This document shows, piece by piece, positions 16,482-24,485 of a stretch of DNA of 64,000 nucleotides. Position 1 is the first letter of the stretch. Each line of letters begins with the position of its first letter. The translations under genes and the position numbers were made by a program. This stretch comes from CAITSH01 sp945892985 (GTDB lineage Bacteria; Pseudomonadota; Gammaproteobacteria; Burkholderiales; SG8-39): positions 47,675 through 111,674 of the forward strand of contig CAMDDU010000010.1 in NCBI GenBank assembly GCA_945892985.1, written 5' to 3'. Below the pieces are notes generated by a model that had not been told where the DNA came from, ran no database searches, and was given only the letters and a program-made list of their open reading frames with translations.

Positions 16482-17369
16482 TCAGATCCTGCGCCAGACA
16501 ACGAGCCCCACGCCGGCGCAGGTGATCACGGTGCCGAGGATGGCGAGCGGCGTGGGGGCGAGGCCGAATACAAGGAACTCGGCCACGACGGCGACGATGG
16601 GGGTGAGGTAAATGAGGCTGGTGACGCGCGTGGCCTGGCCGCGGCGCATCAGGGTGTAAAAGGCGTTGACGGCAAAAATGGAGGCGAAGATCACCAGATA
16701 GGCAAAGACGCCGGCCAGCGCCCAACTCCAGCGCATACCGGTGTCCTCGAAGGCCAGCGAAAGCGGCACAAAGCCGCAAAACGCCACGGCGAACTGCAGC
16801 ACGGTTGCGGCGCGCAGGTCCGTGTCCGGGCAAAACCGCCGCTGGTACAGGCTGCCGGCGGTGATGCCGGTGAGCCCGGCGGTGACGGCGACCAGGCTGG
16901 CGACGGTCATGGCGTGGATGTCAAACTTGTGCCAGACCACCAACGCGATGCCGCCCAGGCCCAGCGCCACACCCAGCCACTGGCGCGGCAGCAGCCGCTC
17001 GCCGAGCCAGCGCGAGGCGATCAGCGCGGTCACCAGCGGCTGCACCGACAGCATCAGCGCGGAAATGCCGGCGGACAGGCCCAGATATTGGGCGTAATGG
17101 CTGCCCGACAGATGAATGAGGTGCATCAGCGCGCCGGCGACGAGCACGTGGCCGAATTCGGCGCTACTGGCCGGCCACCTTGGTCTTACGATCAGCGCGT
17201 ACGGAACGACAAAGGCGAGGCCGATGGCGAAACGTACGGCAAGAAAGGTGAAGGGCGCGGCGTGTTCGAGGCCGATGCGCGTGGCGACAAAGCCCGAGCC
17301 CCATACGGTGACAAAGTACCAGGCGAGAAAGGTGTCGAGCCAGCGGCCCTGCAATGCCCCGGCATTCAC
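16482..17369 (-). CDS. EamA/DMT-family transporter
   Basis: A 295-residue membrane protein of the drug/metabolite transporter superfamily with about ten helices in two EamA repeats (first from TFLAWYFVTVWGSGFVATR, second from VASLVAVTAGLTGITAG). The start is the GTG at 17367-17369, which overlaps the stop of the upstream EamA gene by 4 bases (GTGA); a longer open frame upstream of it overlaps that gene and is rejected. The two coupled EamA proteins probably work as exporters or importers of amino acids or metabolites; the substrate is unknown. Confidence 0.85.
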   Translation of the reverse strand: MNAGALQGRWLDTFLAWYFVTVWGSGFVATRIGLEHAAPFTFLAVRFAIGLAFVVPYALIVRPRWPASSAEFGHVLVAGALMHLIHLSGSHYAQYLGLSAGISALMLSVQPLVTALIASRWLGERLLPRQWLGVALGLGGIALVVWHKFDIHAMTVASLVAVTAGLTGITAGSLYQRRFCPDTDLRAATVLQFAVAFCGFVPLSLAFEDTGMRWSWALAGVFAYLVIFASIFAVNAFYTLMRRGQATRVTSLIYLTPIVAVVAEFLVFGLAPTPLAILGTVITCAGVGLVVWRRI

Positions 17370-18289
17370 CGCTTTGCCTGCCCGCCATTTGTTGCTCCGG
17401 TAGATCCGGTTGGCTCGGTTGGTCCGGTTGGCCCGCCGCCCGCCACCAGTGCCGTGGCGGCGATGATCAGCGCGCCGCCAAATAGCGTTGAGAGCGTGAC
17501 CGCTTCGCCGAGGAACACCGCCCCCCATAGCACGCCGAACACCGGAATGAGGAAGTTCACTGTGAGCGCGCGCGTCGGGCCGATATCGGCGAGCAGGCGG
17601 TAATAAATGAGGAAGGCGCCGGCGCTGCAAACCAGCGCCAGGGCCAGCACCACCGCAGGGAGCTGCCAGGAGTCAAACAGCGCCGCCGGCGGCAGGCCCG
17701 GAACAAAGGGCAGGATGATGAAGCTCGCGGCAGTGAGGTTGCCCGCAGTCAGCGCGAGCGGCGGCACGTCGATCACGTTCTTTTTCGCATAGACACCGGA
17801 CAGCGCGTAACAAAGTGACGCCAGGATGGCAAAGGCGATGGCGAGCATCACATCCCCGGAGAGTGCGATGGGGCCCAGCCCGACCATTAGCACCACGCCG
17901 ACGACGCCTAGGGCCAGACCCGCGCTCTTTCGCAGCGTGAATGCCTCGCCCAGCCAGATTGCGCCACAGGCCGCGCTGAACCAGGGTGTGGTGGCGTTGA
18001 GGATGGCCATGTAGGACGCGCTGATGTGATGCCCCGCCCAGGCGTACATCGACCAGGGTAGCGCGGTGTGGATCACGCCCATCACGGCATAGATGCGCCA
18101 GCGCTCCTGCACGCGCAGCTCCACACCGGCGAAGCGCGCGTAGGCGAGCATGGCTATTGCGGCCAGGCTGATGCGCAACTCCGAAAGCCAGACCGCGTCG
18201 ATGAACGGCGCGGCGTAGCGCACCAGCATGTAGGAGCCGCCCCAGATGGCGGCGAGGGCGACGAGGCGGACGATATCGGCGGGAGTCAT
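17366..18289 (-). CDS. EamA/DMT-family transporter
   Basis: A 307-residue inner-membrane protein with about ten helices in two EamA repeats (WGGSYMLVRYAAPF near the start; second repeat from about 150). Start ATG at 18287-18289. The last 20 or so residues are a low-complexity, non-membrane tail of Gly, Pro, Thr and Glu (GPTGPTEPTGSTGATNGG). They come from a tandem 9-base repeat at about 17397-17443, close to CCGGTTGGT. The gene is translationally coupled to a second EamA gene (16482-17369), which suggests a paralogous pair. Confidence 0.87.
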   Translation of the reverse strand: MTPADIVRLVALAAIWGGSYMLVRYAAPFIDAVWLSELRISLAAIAMLAYARFAGVELRVQERWRIYAVMGVIHTALPWSMYAWAGHHISASYMAILNATTPWFSAACGAIWLGEAFTLRKSAGLALGVVGVVLMVGLGPIALSGDVMLAIAFAILASLCYALSGVYAKKNVIDVPPLALTAGNLTAASFIILPFVPGLPPAALFDSWQLPAVVLALALVCSAGAFLIYYRLLADIGPTRALTVNFLIPVFGVLWGAVFLGEAVTLSTLFGGALIIAATALVAGGGPTGPTEPTGSTGATNGGQAKR

Positions 18290-18376
18290 TTATGTACGGG
18301 TGGTGTGGGGCATCAAAGCTTGCGGCCCTAGGCTCGGGCAATCCGGTTGTCGCCATCGCATGCGCGGCGCATCGCA

Positions 18377-19438
18377 TCAATCAAAACGGCTATGCCGCCC
18401 TTCTCCGAGCCATTCATGGCGCTGCCATGGTTTGCCTTGTTCGCGGCACATGCCGTGTCGAAACGGTGTGTAGTTGACGCCGACATTGGCAAAGCGCAGG
18501 TCCTGGAACCACACGCAGGTCGAGGTGCGCTGGCGGTCGATGAACAGCAGGGCCGGATAAGAGGCAAACCAGCGGTAGTAGGCGAAATCGGGCTGCTCCC
18601 AGGCTTCGCGGGCGAGTGCGGATTCGGCTGCGGTGAAGCCAAAGCGCGGTGACAATTGCCAGCGTGCCATTGACGCGGGATAGAAATTGGCGCGCATGCG
18701 GGCGAAAAAGCCGTCATCGGGCCGCGGCTCGGGCGGCATGCTGCGTTGTGCGAGGTTGATGTTGGCGTGATGCTGGGCATCGGCTGTCGAGACGACAACG
18801 GTCCAGTTAAAGGGCGAAACCGCACGCGGCAGCGCGCTTACCTCGGCGTTTTTCAGGCCCTGCGTTTTGGCGTAGTCATGCCCGAGCGAGGCGGCCTCGT
18901 TCTTCATCAGCGCCTGAAACAGCACATAGGCGGCGAGCACCGTGCATGCGGCGACAGCCGGTGTGCGCGAGTCGCGGCGCAAGGCCGAAGCGAGCAATCC
19001 GGCGATGATGATGCCGCTGAACCACAGGTCGATGATGAAGGTGGTTCCCCAGGCGAAGCGCGTTTGTGTCAGGGGCGAGAACAGGATGGTGCCAAAGGTG
19101 GTGATCAGGTCGGCGGCGATGTGCAGGCCGACGCCCATCGCTGCCGTGCCGATGAACGCACGCCAGCCGCGTTGCGGCCGCAGCAGCCGCGCGCAAACCC
19201 AGGCGATGAAAAACGCCCAAACGGGCAGCGCTACCAGTGAGTGGGTCAGGCCGCGATGATTGACCAGGTAGGCGAGCGGCGAGACCAGGTTCGCGACGAA
19301 ATCGATGTCGGGAAAACCGCAGGCGAGGGCGCCCACCAGGATGCGCTGCGCGGTGCTGGGCTCGCCGCTGCGTTTTTCGCGCGGGGCCGTCGCACGCGCC
19401 AGTAGCGCGCCTGAAAGGATGTGGGTGAATGTGTCCAT
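18377..19438 (-). CDS. membrane-bound metal-dependent hydrolase (YdjM/DUF457-like)
   Basis: A 353-residue protein. The N-half matches the YdjM-like family: MDTFTHILSGAL at the start, FPDIDF (about 44-49), HRGLTHSL (about 64-71) and GLHIAADLITTFG (about 104-116), with several membrane helices. The His and Asp residues in these segments are the likely metal ligands. The C-half (from about 190) is soluble and of unknown function. Start ATG at 19436-19438. Members have been linked to membrane remodelling or stress but the activity is unproven. Confidence 0.82.
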   Translation of the reverse strand: MDTFTHILSGALLARATAPREKRSGEPSTAQRILVGALACGFPDIDFVANLVSPLAYLVNHRGLTHSLVALPVWAFFIAWVCARLLRPQRGWRAFIGTAAMGVGLHIAADLITTFGTILFSPLTQTRFAWGTTFIIDLWFSGIIIAGLLASALRRDSRTPAVAACTVLAAYVLFQALMKNEAASLGHDYAKTQGLKNAEVSALPRAVSPFNWTVVVSTADAQHHANINLAQRSMPPEPRPDDGFFARMRANFYPASMARWQLSPRFGFTAAESALAREAWEQPDFAYYRWFASYPALLFIDRQRTSTCVWFQDLRFANVGVNYTPFRHGMCREQGKPWQRHEWLGEGRHSRFD

Positions 19439-19749
19439 TGGGTGGGCCAAGTGGGCGGGTCAGCGGGCCTAGGAGCGGGCGGGTTGGCGCAACGCATTGG
19501 ATTGATGCCGGGGGTTGTTCCTCCGACGCTTCTCCTGGGCGTGTCCTTCATCCTTCGCCCTTCGTGCGACTCCGCAGTTTAAAGGTTTCGGCTCGGGCGG
19601 GTTTGCTGCCTGCACCAGGGCGGGTGCCCGCAGCGCGGCAGGCAGGATATGATGGGCAATAGAGGATGAGCAACAGTGGATGAGTAACAGCGGCGCGCAA
19701 ACCTAAACAGCGCCCCATCCAAAGATTGCAAGCACTACAAGGAGCGGAC
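19439..19749. other. intergenic spacer without recognised gene
   Basis: This stretch between the YdjM-like gene and the small reading frame at 19750 is GC-rich, with G-rich imperfect repeats near 19440-19490 and a GATGAG(C/T)AACAG(T/C)GG direct repeat near 19665-19695. Open frames in it show no family resemblance. Confidence 0.5.
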
Positions 19750-19899
19750 ATGAAGCCAAGGACAAAGCGGGTGACGCGTTGTTGCATCGCGCTTGGGTTT
19801 TCGTCCGGTTTTTTTGTGCGGCTTGGCGCTTTCGCCGGCGCTGGCACAGCAGCCGGGGCAGGCAGAAAAGAAGCGCGCAGAATCGCCAATTTTCCCTGA
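19750..19899 (+). CDS. small hypothetical ORF, possibly a frameshifted exported peptide
   Basis: A 49-codon frame starting at ATG 19750 with a perfect AAGGAG site 7-8 bases upstream. As read it gives MKPRTKRVTRCCIALGFSSG followed by non-descript residues. If one T of the seven-T run at 19809-19815 is removed, the frame changes to GFLCGLALSPALAQQPGQAEKK, a convincing signal peptide with an ALAQ cleavage site, and then runs about 35 residues into the start of the next gene. Either a real frameshift has broken a small secreted protein or the run is miscounted. Function unknown. Confidence 0.4.
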   Translation: MKPRTKRVTRCCIALGFSSGFFVRLGAFAGAGTAAGAGRKEARRIANFP

Positions 19900-19940
19900 T
19901 CGTTTCCGAACGCTTCCGAACCGCAACCGAAGGAATAACG

Positions 19941-20663
19941 ATGGCCAAGAAAAGTGTGCTCGCCCGTCTTGATACGGTGGTCAGTGATTTTTGCAAGCGC
20001 ACGCGGTATTTTCAAGAAGACATGACCAAGGGCCGTGCGCGCATGTTCGCCATGCAGCACCGCCTTAACACGCGCCAGCGCAACTCGGTGCTCAAGCTCA
20101 AGGTGGCGACCAACTGCCCCGACTGGGATACGCGCATCAACATCATCAAGGCCTGCAGCCAGGAGGTCATCGCCGACCACGAGCACGGCGGCGGCAAGGC
20201 ACACTGGGAGATTCTCGAGGAACTGGGCATGCGCATCGGCCTGACGCGCAAGACGCTGCGTTCGGCGACACCGCTGGCGTCCACGTCCGTGGCCTGGGCG
20301 GCGTGGGAGGGCCTGATGGCCAACCGGCACTGGCTCGAGGGCATCGTCGCCAACACCTGCGCCGAGCGCATCAATGTGCCCGGTTACGGCAGCGGCATGA
20401 TAAAAAAGCACGGCTGGTTCGGATTGGAGCGTCACCGCTGGGGGAAACTGTTCAAGCTCTCCGGCGGGGAACTCGATTTTTTCGAACTGCACGAAGAGGC
20501 CGACATTGCGCACTCTGACATGGGCTGGCAGGCGGTGGAGCGGTTTGCCAAAAAGCTGCACATGGAAGACAACGTCGTCATCGCCTGCGAACGTAACCTG
20601 CAGGTATGGGAAATTTATCTCAACGGCATCGGCGCCGGCGGCGACAAACTCGGCTCACGCTGA
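19941..20663 (+). CDS. iron-containing redox enzyme family protein (heme-oxygenase-like diiron fold)
   Basis: A 240-residue protein without a signal peptide. Its pattern fits the heme-oxygenase-like diiron (HDO/CADD/TenA-like) group: an acidic-histidine segment SQEVIADHEHGGGKAHWEIL (about 74-93), a central helix VAWAAWEGLMANRHWLEGI, and a third ligand helix FFELHEEADIAHSDMG (about 180-195). Such proteins use two irons and oxygen to oxidise or cleave amino- or fatty-acid-like substrates. The ATG at 19941 is preceded by AAGGAAT. It stands alone, downstream of a small reading frame, so the substrate cannot be inferred. The ligand residues are assigned by pattern only. Confidence 0.7.
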   Translation: MAKKSVLARLDTVVSDFCKRTRYFQEDMTKGRARMFAMQHRLNTRQRNSVLKLKVATNCPDWDTRINIIKACSQEVIADHEHGGGKAHWEILEELGMRIGLTRKTLRSATPLASTSVAWAAWEGLMANRHWLEGIVANTCAERINVPGYGSGMIKKHGWFGLERHRWGKLFKLSGGELDFFELHEEADIAHSDMGWQAVERFAKKLHMEDNVVIACERNLQVWEIYLNGIGAGGDKLGSR

Positions 20664-21064
20664 AATTAAGCGCACGCACAGGTTTGAGCTTTAGTGTGAT
20701 TATGATTGTGGGTGTGATGGCGAGCGCGCTGGTGCGTGCGACTGTTGGCGTGAGCCGCTGCGTGTGGGTGCGCGCGGTGCGGCTCGCATTAACAGGGCCA
20801 GGCTGGCGAGCCTGGCCCTCTTCATGTTTGCCGGTCTGTGCGGTCCTGGTGCCGCATCCGCTGCATCTGCCGCTGACGGTGCTGATGGTCGCTTATACGA
20901 CGGTGAGCCTGTCGGTGATTGCCGGGCCGATGCTCAGGTTTTTGCCCGAACCGGCGCAGGCTGCATTCATGGCTTTCGGTATTGCCGGATTTAAGTCGGG
21001 CGATGGCTGGAAAGCCTCGCCTGGCGCGCGTTTGCGGGAGTAAGGCACAAGCAGGGGGGGCTTC
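20664..21064. other. intergenic region with hairpin, no supported gene
   Basis: About 400 bases separate the diiron-type gene from the next Bug gene. An open frame at 20606-21043 begins inside the previous gene and has no family character. The only clear structure is the hairpin at 20794-20819. Confidence 0.55.
20794..20819 (+). terminator. strong stem-loop, likely terminator
   Basis: AGGGCCAGGCT pairs perfectly with AGCCTGGCCCT across a GGCG tetraloop (11-bp stem). The following CTTCATGTTT is only weakly T-rich. It lies about 130 bases downstream of the diiron-type gene. Confidence 0.55.
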
Positions 21065-22099
21065 ATGGGTAAGCGTAGGGACATGAACATCGCATTGCGT
21101 GTTGGCGCATTGATGCAGCGTCTGGGCCGCCTGGGCTGCTTAGGCCTTGGCGCCGCGTCCGCGCTGCTGTTGCTGCCCATGCTGCTGCAGCCGGCATGGG
21201 CGCAATATCCGGCCAAATCGATAAGGCTGCTTGTGCCCATCCCGCCTGGCGGCGGACCGGACATCGTGGCGCGCCTGATCGCCCCGAGGCTTGCCGAGGC
21301 GCTGGGGCAGTCGGTGGTGGTGGAGAACCGCGTCGGCTCCAACGGCAACATCGCCGGTGATGTGGTCGCCAAGTCGGCGCCGGACGGTTACACCCTGCTG
21401 CTCGGGATGGACAGCCTGATGACCATCAATCCACACCTGTACGCGAAAATGCCCTTCGATACGATGAAGGACCTTGTTCCGGTGGCGAGTCTGGTGTCCA
21501 ACGGTTTTTTTCTGGCCGTCAATCCGGCCGTGCCGGCGCACACGCTCGCCGAGTTTATCGAATTCGCGCGTCGCACCAATCCGCCCCTGCAATACGCCTC
21601 TGGCGGCAATGGCAGCCAGCATCACCTGACCATGGAGCGGCTGAAGGTGCGTGCCGGTATCAACATGGTCCATATCCCCTACAAGGGCGGCTCGCCGGCG
21701 GCCACCGCGACGGTGGCCGGAGAAGTCTCGGCGACCATGTCTGGCACTTCCAGTGCGCCGCAGATCAAGGCCGGCCGCTTGCGCGCGCTCGCTTTCACCG
21801 GCCCGCAACGCTCGCCGGTGATGCCCGATGTGCCGACCGTGGCCGAGCTTTATGCGGATTTCACCATGGTGCAGTGGTATGGGCTGTTTGCGCCCGCGGG
21901 CACGCCCGAGGCGGTGATCACGCGCCTGCGCACCGAGGTCAACAAGGCGCTGGCGCTGCCCGAGGTGAAGGACCGTCTGCGCAACGCCGGGGGTGTGGAA
22001 GCCTGGATCACCACACCGGAGGAGTTCGCCGCGGAGATCCGCGCCGAGTTCGGCCGCTATAGCAGGCTGGTGAAAGAAGTGGGCGCGAAGGTCGACTGA
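21065..22099 (+). CDS. Bug/TctC-family periplasmic receptor
   Basis: A 344-residue binding protein. The first 47 residues form a long signal region ending QPAWAQ; the hallmark YPAKSIRLLVPIPPGGGPD follows, with APDGYTLLLG and HIPYKGG later. Start ATG at 21065 with AGGGGGG upstream; an ATG six codons later (21083) would give a more usual signal length. It is monocistronic and convergent with the 3-hydroxyacyl-CoA dehydrogenase gene. Ligand unknown; carboxylates and aromatic acids are typical. Confidence 0.9.
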   Translation: MGKRRDMNIALRVGALMQRLGRLGCLGLGAASALLLLPMLLQPAWAQYPAKSIRLLVPIPPGGGPDIVARLIAPRLAEALGQSVVVENRVGSNGNIAGDVVAKSAPDGYTLLLGMDSLMTINPHLYAKMPFDTMKDLVPVASLVSNGFFLAVNPAVPAHTLAEFIEFARRTNPPLQYASGGNGSQHHLTMERLKVRAGINMVHIPYKGGSPAATATVAGEVSATMSGTSSAPQIKAGRLRALAFTGPQRSPVMPDVPTVAELYADFTMVQWYGLFAPAGTPEAVITRLRTEVNKALALPEVKDRLRNAGGVEAWITTPEEFAAEIRAEFGRYSRLVKEVGAKVD

Positions 22100-22156
22100 A
22101 AACGATTGGCGTTGTTGGGTCTGGCCTGATTGGCCTGGAGCGGTCCCTGGCCTGTA

Positions 22157-23065
22157 CTACTTGCGCACGCCCGGTTGCTTGCCCTCTGGCGCGGCCAGTT
22201 CCTTGTCAAGGTAAGAGAGCAGTTTGGAGAGTTGCTGCGACGCCTGTTTCTTGATGGCCGTCGCATCGCAGCCTTCCCAGTCGTAAAAACCCTTGCCTGA
22301 TACCGAGGCAAGCCCGGTCTCGCCGTGCTTCACCATGTTTTGCAACATCGGGTTGGGTTCGTTGTTATGAAACAGCTTGGGCACGATGGAGCGCTGCGCG
22401 TCGGCGTGGATTTTCAGGCCACTGATGTCTTTTTGCTGGATCAGGCCGGTGAGGCACATGCGCGGCGCCAGCAGGCGGCGCGCGGCGTGGTCGATGTCGG
22501 CGGCCGAGGATACGCCCGCCTCGATCAGGTAGTAGGCCTCGTGCAGTATGGCGTGCTGCAGGCGGTTGATAAGAAAGCCGACGATGGGCTTGTACAACAG
22601 CACCGGCTCCTTGCCGGTTTTGCGCAAGGCCTCGGCGGCGCGGTCCACCGCCTCGCGCGGTGCGTCCAGCCCGGCCATCACCTCGACCACCGGCGTGGTG
22701 TCGGCCGGCATGAAGTAATGCAGACCGATGAAATTCTCCGGGTGCTTCATGCCGTGCGCGAGTTCGACCAGGTCGAGGCCGGAGGTGCCGGTGGCGATCA
22801 GTGTCCTGCCATCGGGCCAGGCCTTTTCCATTTCGGCGATCACCGCCTGTTTGGTGGCGACATCCTCTGACACGAACTCGATCGCCAGGTCGGGCGCCGC
22901 GGCCGGCAGCGTGTTGAGGGCGCGGATGTTGTCCGGCAGCGTGAGTTCGGCGGCGCGCCCCGACTTGACGAGGGTGGTGAAGCCGGCGTCGGCGAAGCTG
23001 CGCGCCACGCCCTGACCCATGACGCCGTAGCCGTAGATGAGGACGCTGCGAATGGGCTGGCTCAT
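22157..23065 (-). CDS. 3-hydroxyacyl-CoA dehydrogenase-like NAD-binding protein
   Basis: A 302-residue protein with an N-terminal Rossmann motif (IYGYGVMGQGVA, about 10-21), the EFVSEDVATKQAV segment typical of 3-hydroxyacyl-CoA dehydrogenases, GLHYFMPADTTPVVEV (the GLHFFxP...VE motif with Tyr and Ala changes) and a C-terminal helical domain (VGFLINRLQHAILHEAYYLIEAG). It oxidises a 3-hydroxyacyl or related hydroxy acid with NAD. It follows an alpha/beta hydrolase gene by about 38 bases, so they are probably one operon for a ring-derived or hydroxy acid; this link is inference. Confidence 0.85.
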   Translation of the reverse strand: MSQPIRSVLIYGYGVMGQGVARSFADAGFTTLVKSGRAAELTLPDNIRALNTLPAAAPDLAIEFVSEDVATKQAVIAEMEKAWPDGRTLIATGTSGLDLVELAHGMKHPENFIGLHYFMPADTTPVVEVMAGLDAPREAVDRAAEALRKTGKEPVLLYKPIVGFLINRLQHAILHEAYYLIEAGVSSAADIDHAARRLLAPRMCLTGLIQQKDISGLKIHADAQRSIVPKLFHNNEPNPMLQNMVKHGETGLASVSGKGFYDWEGCDATAIKKQASQQLSKLLSYLDKELAAPEGKQPGVRK

Positions 23066-23103
23066 GGGGTGTGTCCTTGTTCGGGTCGTGGACGGCGTGC
23101 CGA

Positions 23104-23934
23104 TTAGGCGCCGATTTGGGATGCGATCTTCGCGGCGATGTCGCCCGGACGCTCTATCGGCGTCAGGTGGCGCGCCCCGGCCAGCACTGTGAGCGAAGAA
23201 TGTGGCACGGCTTGGTGCATGGCTTCGGCCATGGCCACCGGCGTGGCGTAATCCTCCTCGCCGACGATGATTTGCACCGGCATGCGCAGCGCGGGCAGGA
23301 ATTTTCTCACATCGGCGTCGCCGAGCATCTCGCAGGTGGCGGCGTAGCAGGCCGGCGCGTTGGCGAGGAACACCGCCACGGCGGCCTCGACCTTGGCCGG
23401 TTGCGCGGCGCGGAACGCATCGCCGAACCAGCGCGTGACCTGGAATGCGGTGAGCGAGGCGAGGCCTTTTTCAATGCCGGTGGCGCCGCGTTCGCGCCAG
23501 ACCTTGGGTGCATCGGCACCGTACCAGGCGGTGGTGTCGATGAGGGTGAGCGCGGTGGTGCGCTGCGCATAGAGGCCGGCAAAGGCCTGGGCGACGCAGC
23601 CACCCATGGAACAGCCGGCGACAGCGGTCGCGTCCCAGCCCAGGTGATCGAGTAGCGCGGCAAGATCGTGCGCGAACTGTTCGGGTGTGTAGGGTCCGGC
23701 GGCACGGCCGGAGCGACCGTGCCCGCGGCAGTCGAAGCTCAGCACTTCGGCGCGTCCGGCGAGTTCGGCAATGACGCCGTCCCAGAAGCTGCGGTCCATC
23801 GCCAACGAATGAATCAGCGCGAGGCGCGGCGCGCCGGCGGTTTTTGCCGCATGCACGGTGTAGCCGATGTCGCAGCCGTCCGCGGTCTTGAATGTGTTCG
23901 ATTTGCTTGCTGTGCCTGCTGTGTTGTTGTTCAT
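23104..23934 (-). CDS. alpha/beta-fold hydrolase (3-oxoadipate enol-lactonase-like)
   Basis: A 276-residue hydrolase. It has the nucleophile elbow GCSMGG (Ser109), the oxyanion-side HSLAMDRSFWD, DCRGHGRS before the lid, VGEEDYATP holding a probable acid, and the base His in GARHLTPIERP. The pattern is close to enol-lactone hydrolases such as PcaD, but PcaD function is not shown. The ATG at 23932-23934 overlaps the stop of the chimeric ORF upstream by 4 bases. It is co-oriented with the dehydrogenase at 22157-23065. Confidence 0.85.
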   Translation of the reverse strand: MNNNTAGTASKSNTFKTADGCDIGYTVHAAKTAGAPRLALIHSLAMDRSFWDGVIAELAGRAEVLSFDCRGHGRSGRAAGPYTPEQFAHDLAALLDHLGWDATAVAGCSMGGCVAQAFAGLYAQRTTALTLIDTTAWYGADAPKVWRERGATGIEKGLASLTAFQVTRWFGDAFRAAQPAKVEAAVAVFLANAPACYAATCEMLGDADVRKFLPALRMPVQIIVGEEDYATPVAMAEAMHQAVPHSSLTVLAGARHLTPIERPGDIAAKIASQIGA

Positions 23935-24350
23935 GCTGCTGCCTTTATCGGGTCGGTCGGATCGGGGAGGGGGGTGTTCCATGCGTCATAGCCGTAGAGC
24001 CAGCTGCTGTCCTCTTTTGTGTCTCCCTGCGCCATGTAAGGCGTCATCGGGTGGCAGGCATCGGCGAGCAACGCGACGCGGCCCTTGCTCCAGGCGGGCA
24101 GTGGTTCGCGCTCGAGGATAGCCCACTTGTGGCGGTCCGGGCAGGCGTCCAGCACCATGCGCACTTCCTCGTGAAAGCCCGCATAGGCCTTGCGCAGCTC
24201 GGCCACGTCGCCCTTGGTGTAACCGACGACCAGCCGGATCGGCTTGCTCGGCCAGGCCTGTGCCGCGCTGGCTGGCTGTGCGTGTGCCAAAGACACCAGC
24301 GTGGCGGCAAGACAGCCGGCCAGCGCGCGCATCAGGTTTTTTGTTCTCAT
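23931..24350 (-). pseudogene. chimeric ORF: Bug signal peptide fused to FAD-monooxygenase C-terminal fragments
   Basis: A 139-codon open frame with a good GAGGAG ribosome site (start ATG at 24348-24350). Residues 1-45 are a Bug-type signal peptide plus WPSKPIRLVVGYT. From about 46 the sequence is that of a salicylate/6-hydroxynicotinate-type FAD monooxygenase (AELRKAYAGFHEEV, HKWAILEREPLPAWSKGRV, ADACHPMTPYMAQG). It then jumps to the extreme C-terminus of the same family (SWLYGYDAWNTPL), omitting roughly 80-100 residues. The flavin-binding GDACH is changed to ADACH. The product cannot be a complete receptor or monooxygenase. It is still coupled by a 4-base overlap to the hydrolase at 23104-23934. 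Confidence 0.75.
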
Positions 24351-24485
24351 GTTTTCTCCTCTTTGTGAAACGGGTGGCACCGCTATCAGCGCTTGTCGGT
24401 TGTCTGTCGGTTGTTATTGTGCCCACATGAGCCCGGATGACGACGCAGTCTGCGCGGCTTGCCGCCGGTGTTGCGATTAGCGCGG

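Noticed and set aside
16404..17603. 399-codon plus-strand frame opposite the EamA genes
   Set aside because: Shadow of two transporter genes; composition (Gly, Asp, Lys, His) is not membrane- or enzyme-like.
19548..20561. 337-codon minus-strand frame opposite the diiron-type gene
   Set aside because: No family pattern; the plus strand has a good ribosome site and a coherent protein.
20606..21043. 145-codon plus-strand frame between the diiron-type and Bug genes
   Set aside because: It begins inside the previous gene in another frame, spans a hairpin and resembles nothing.
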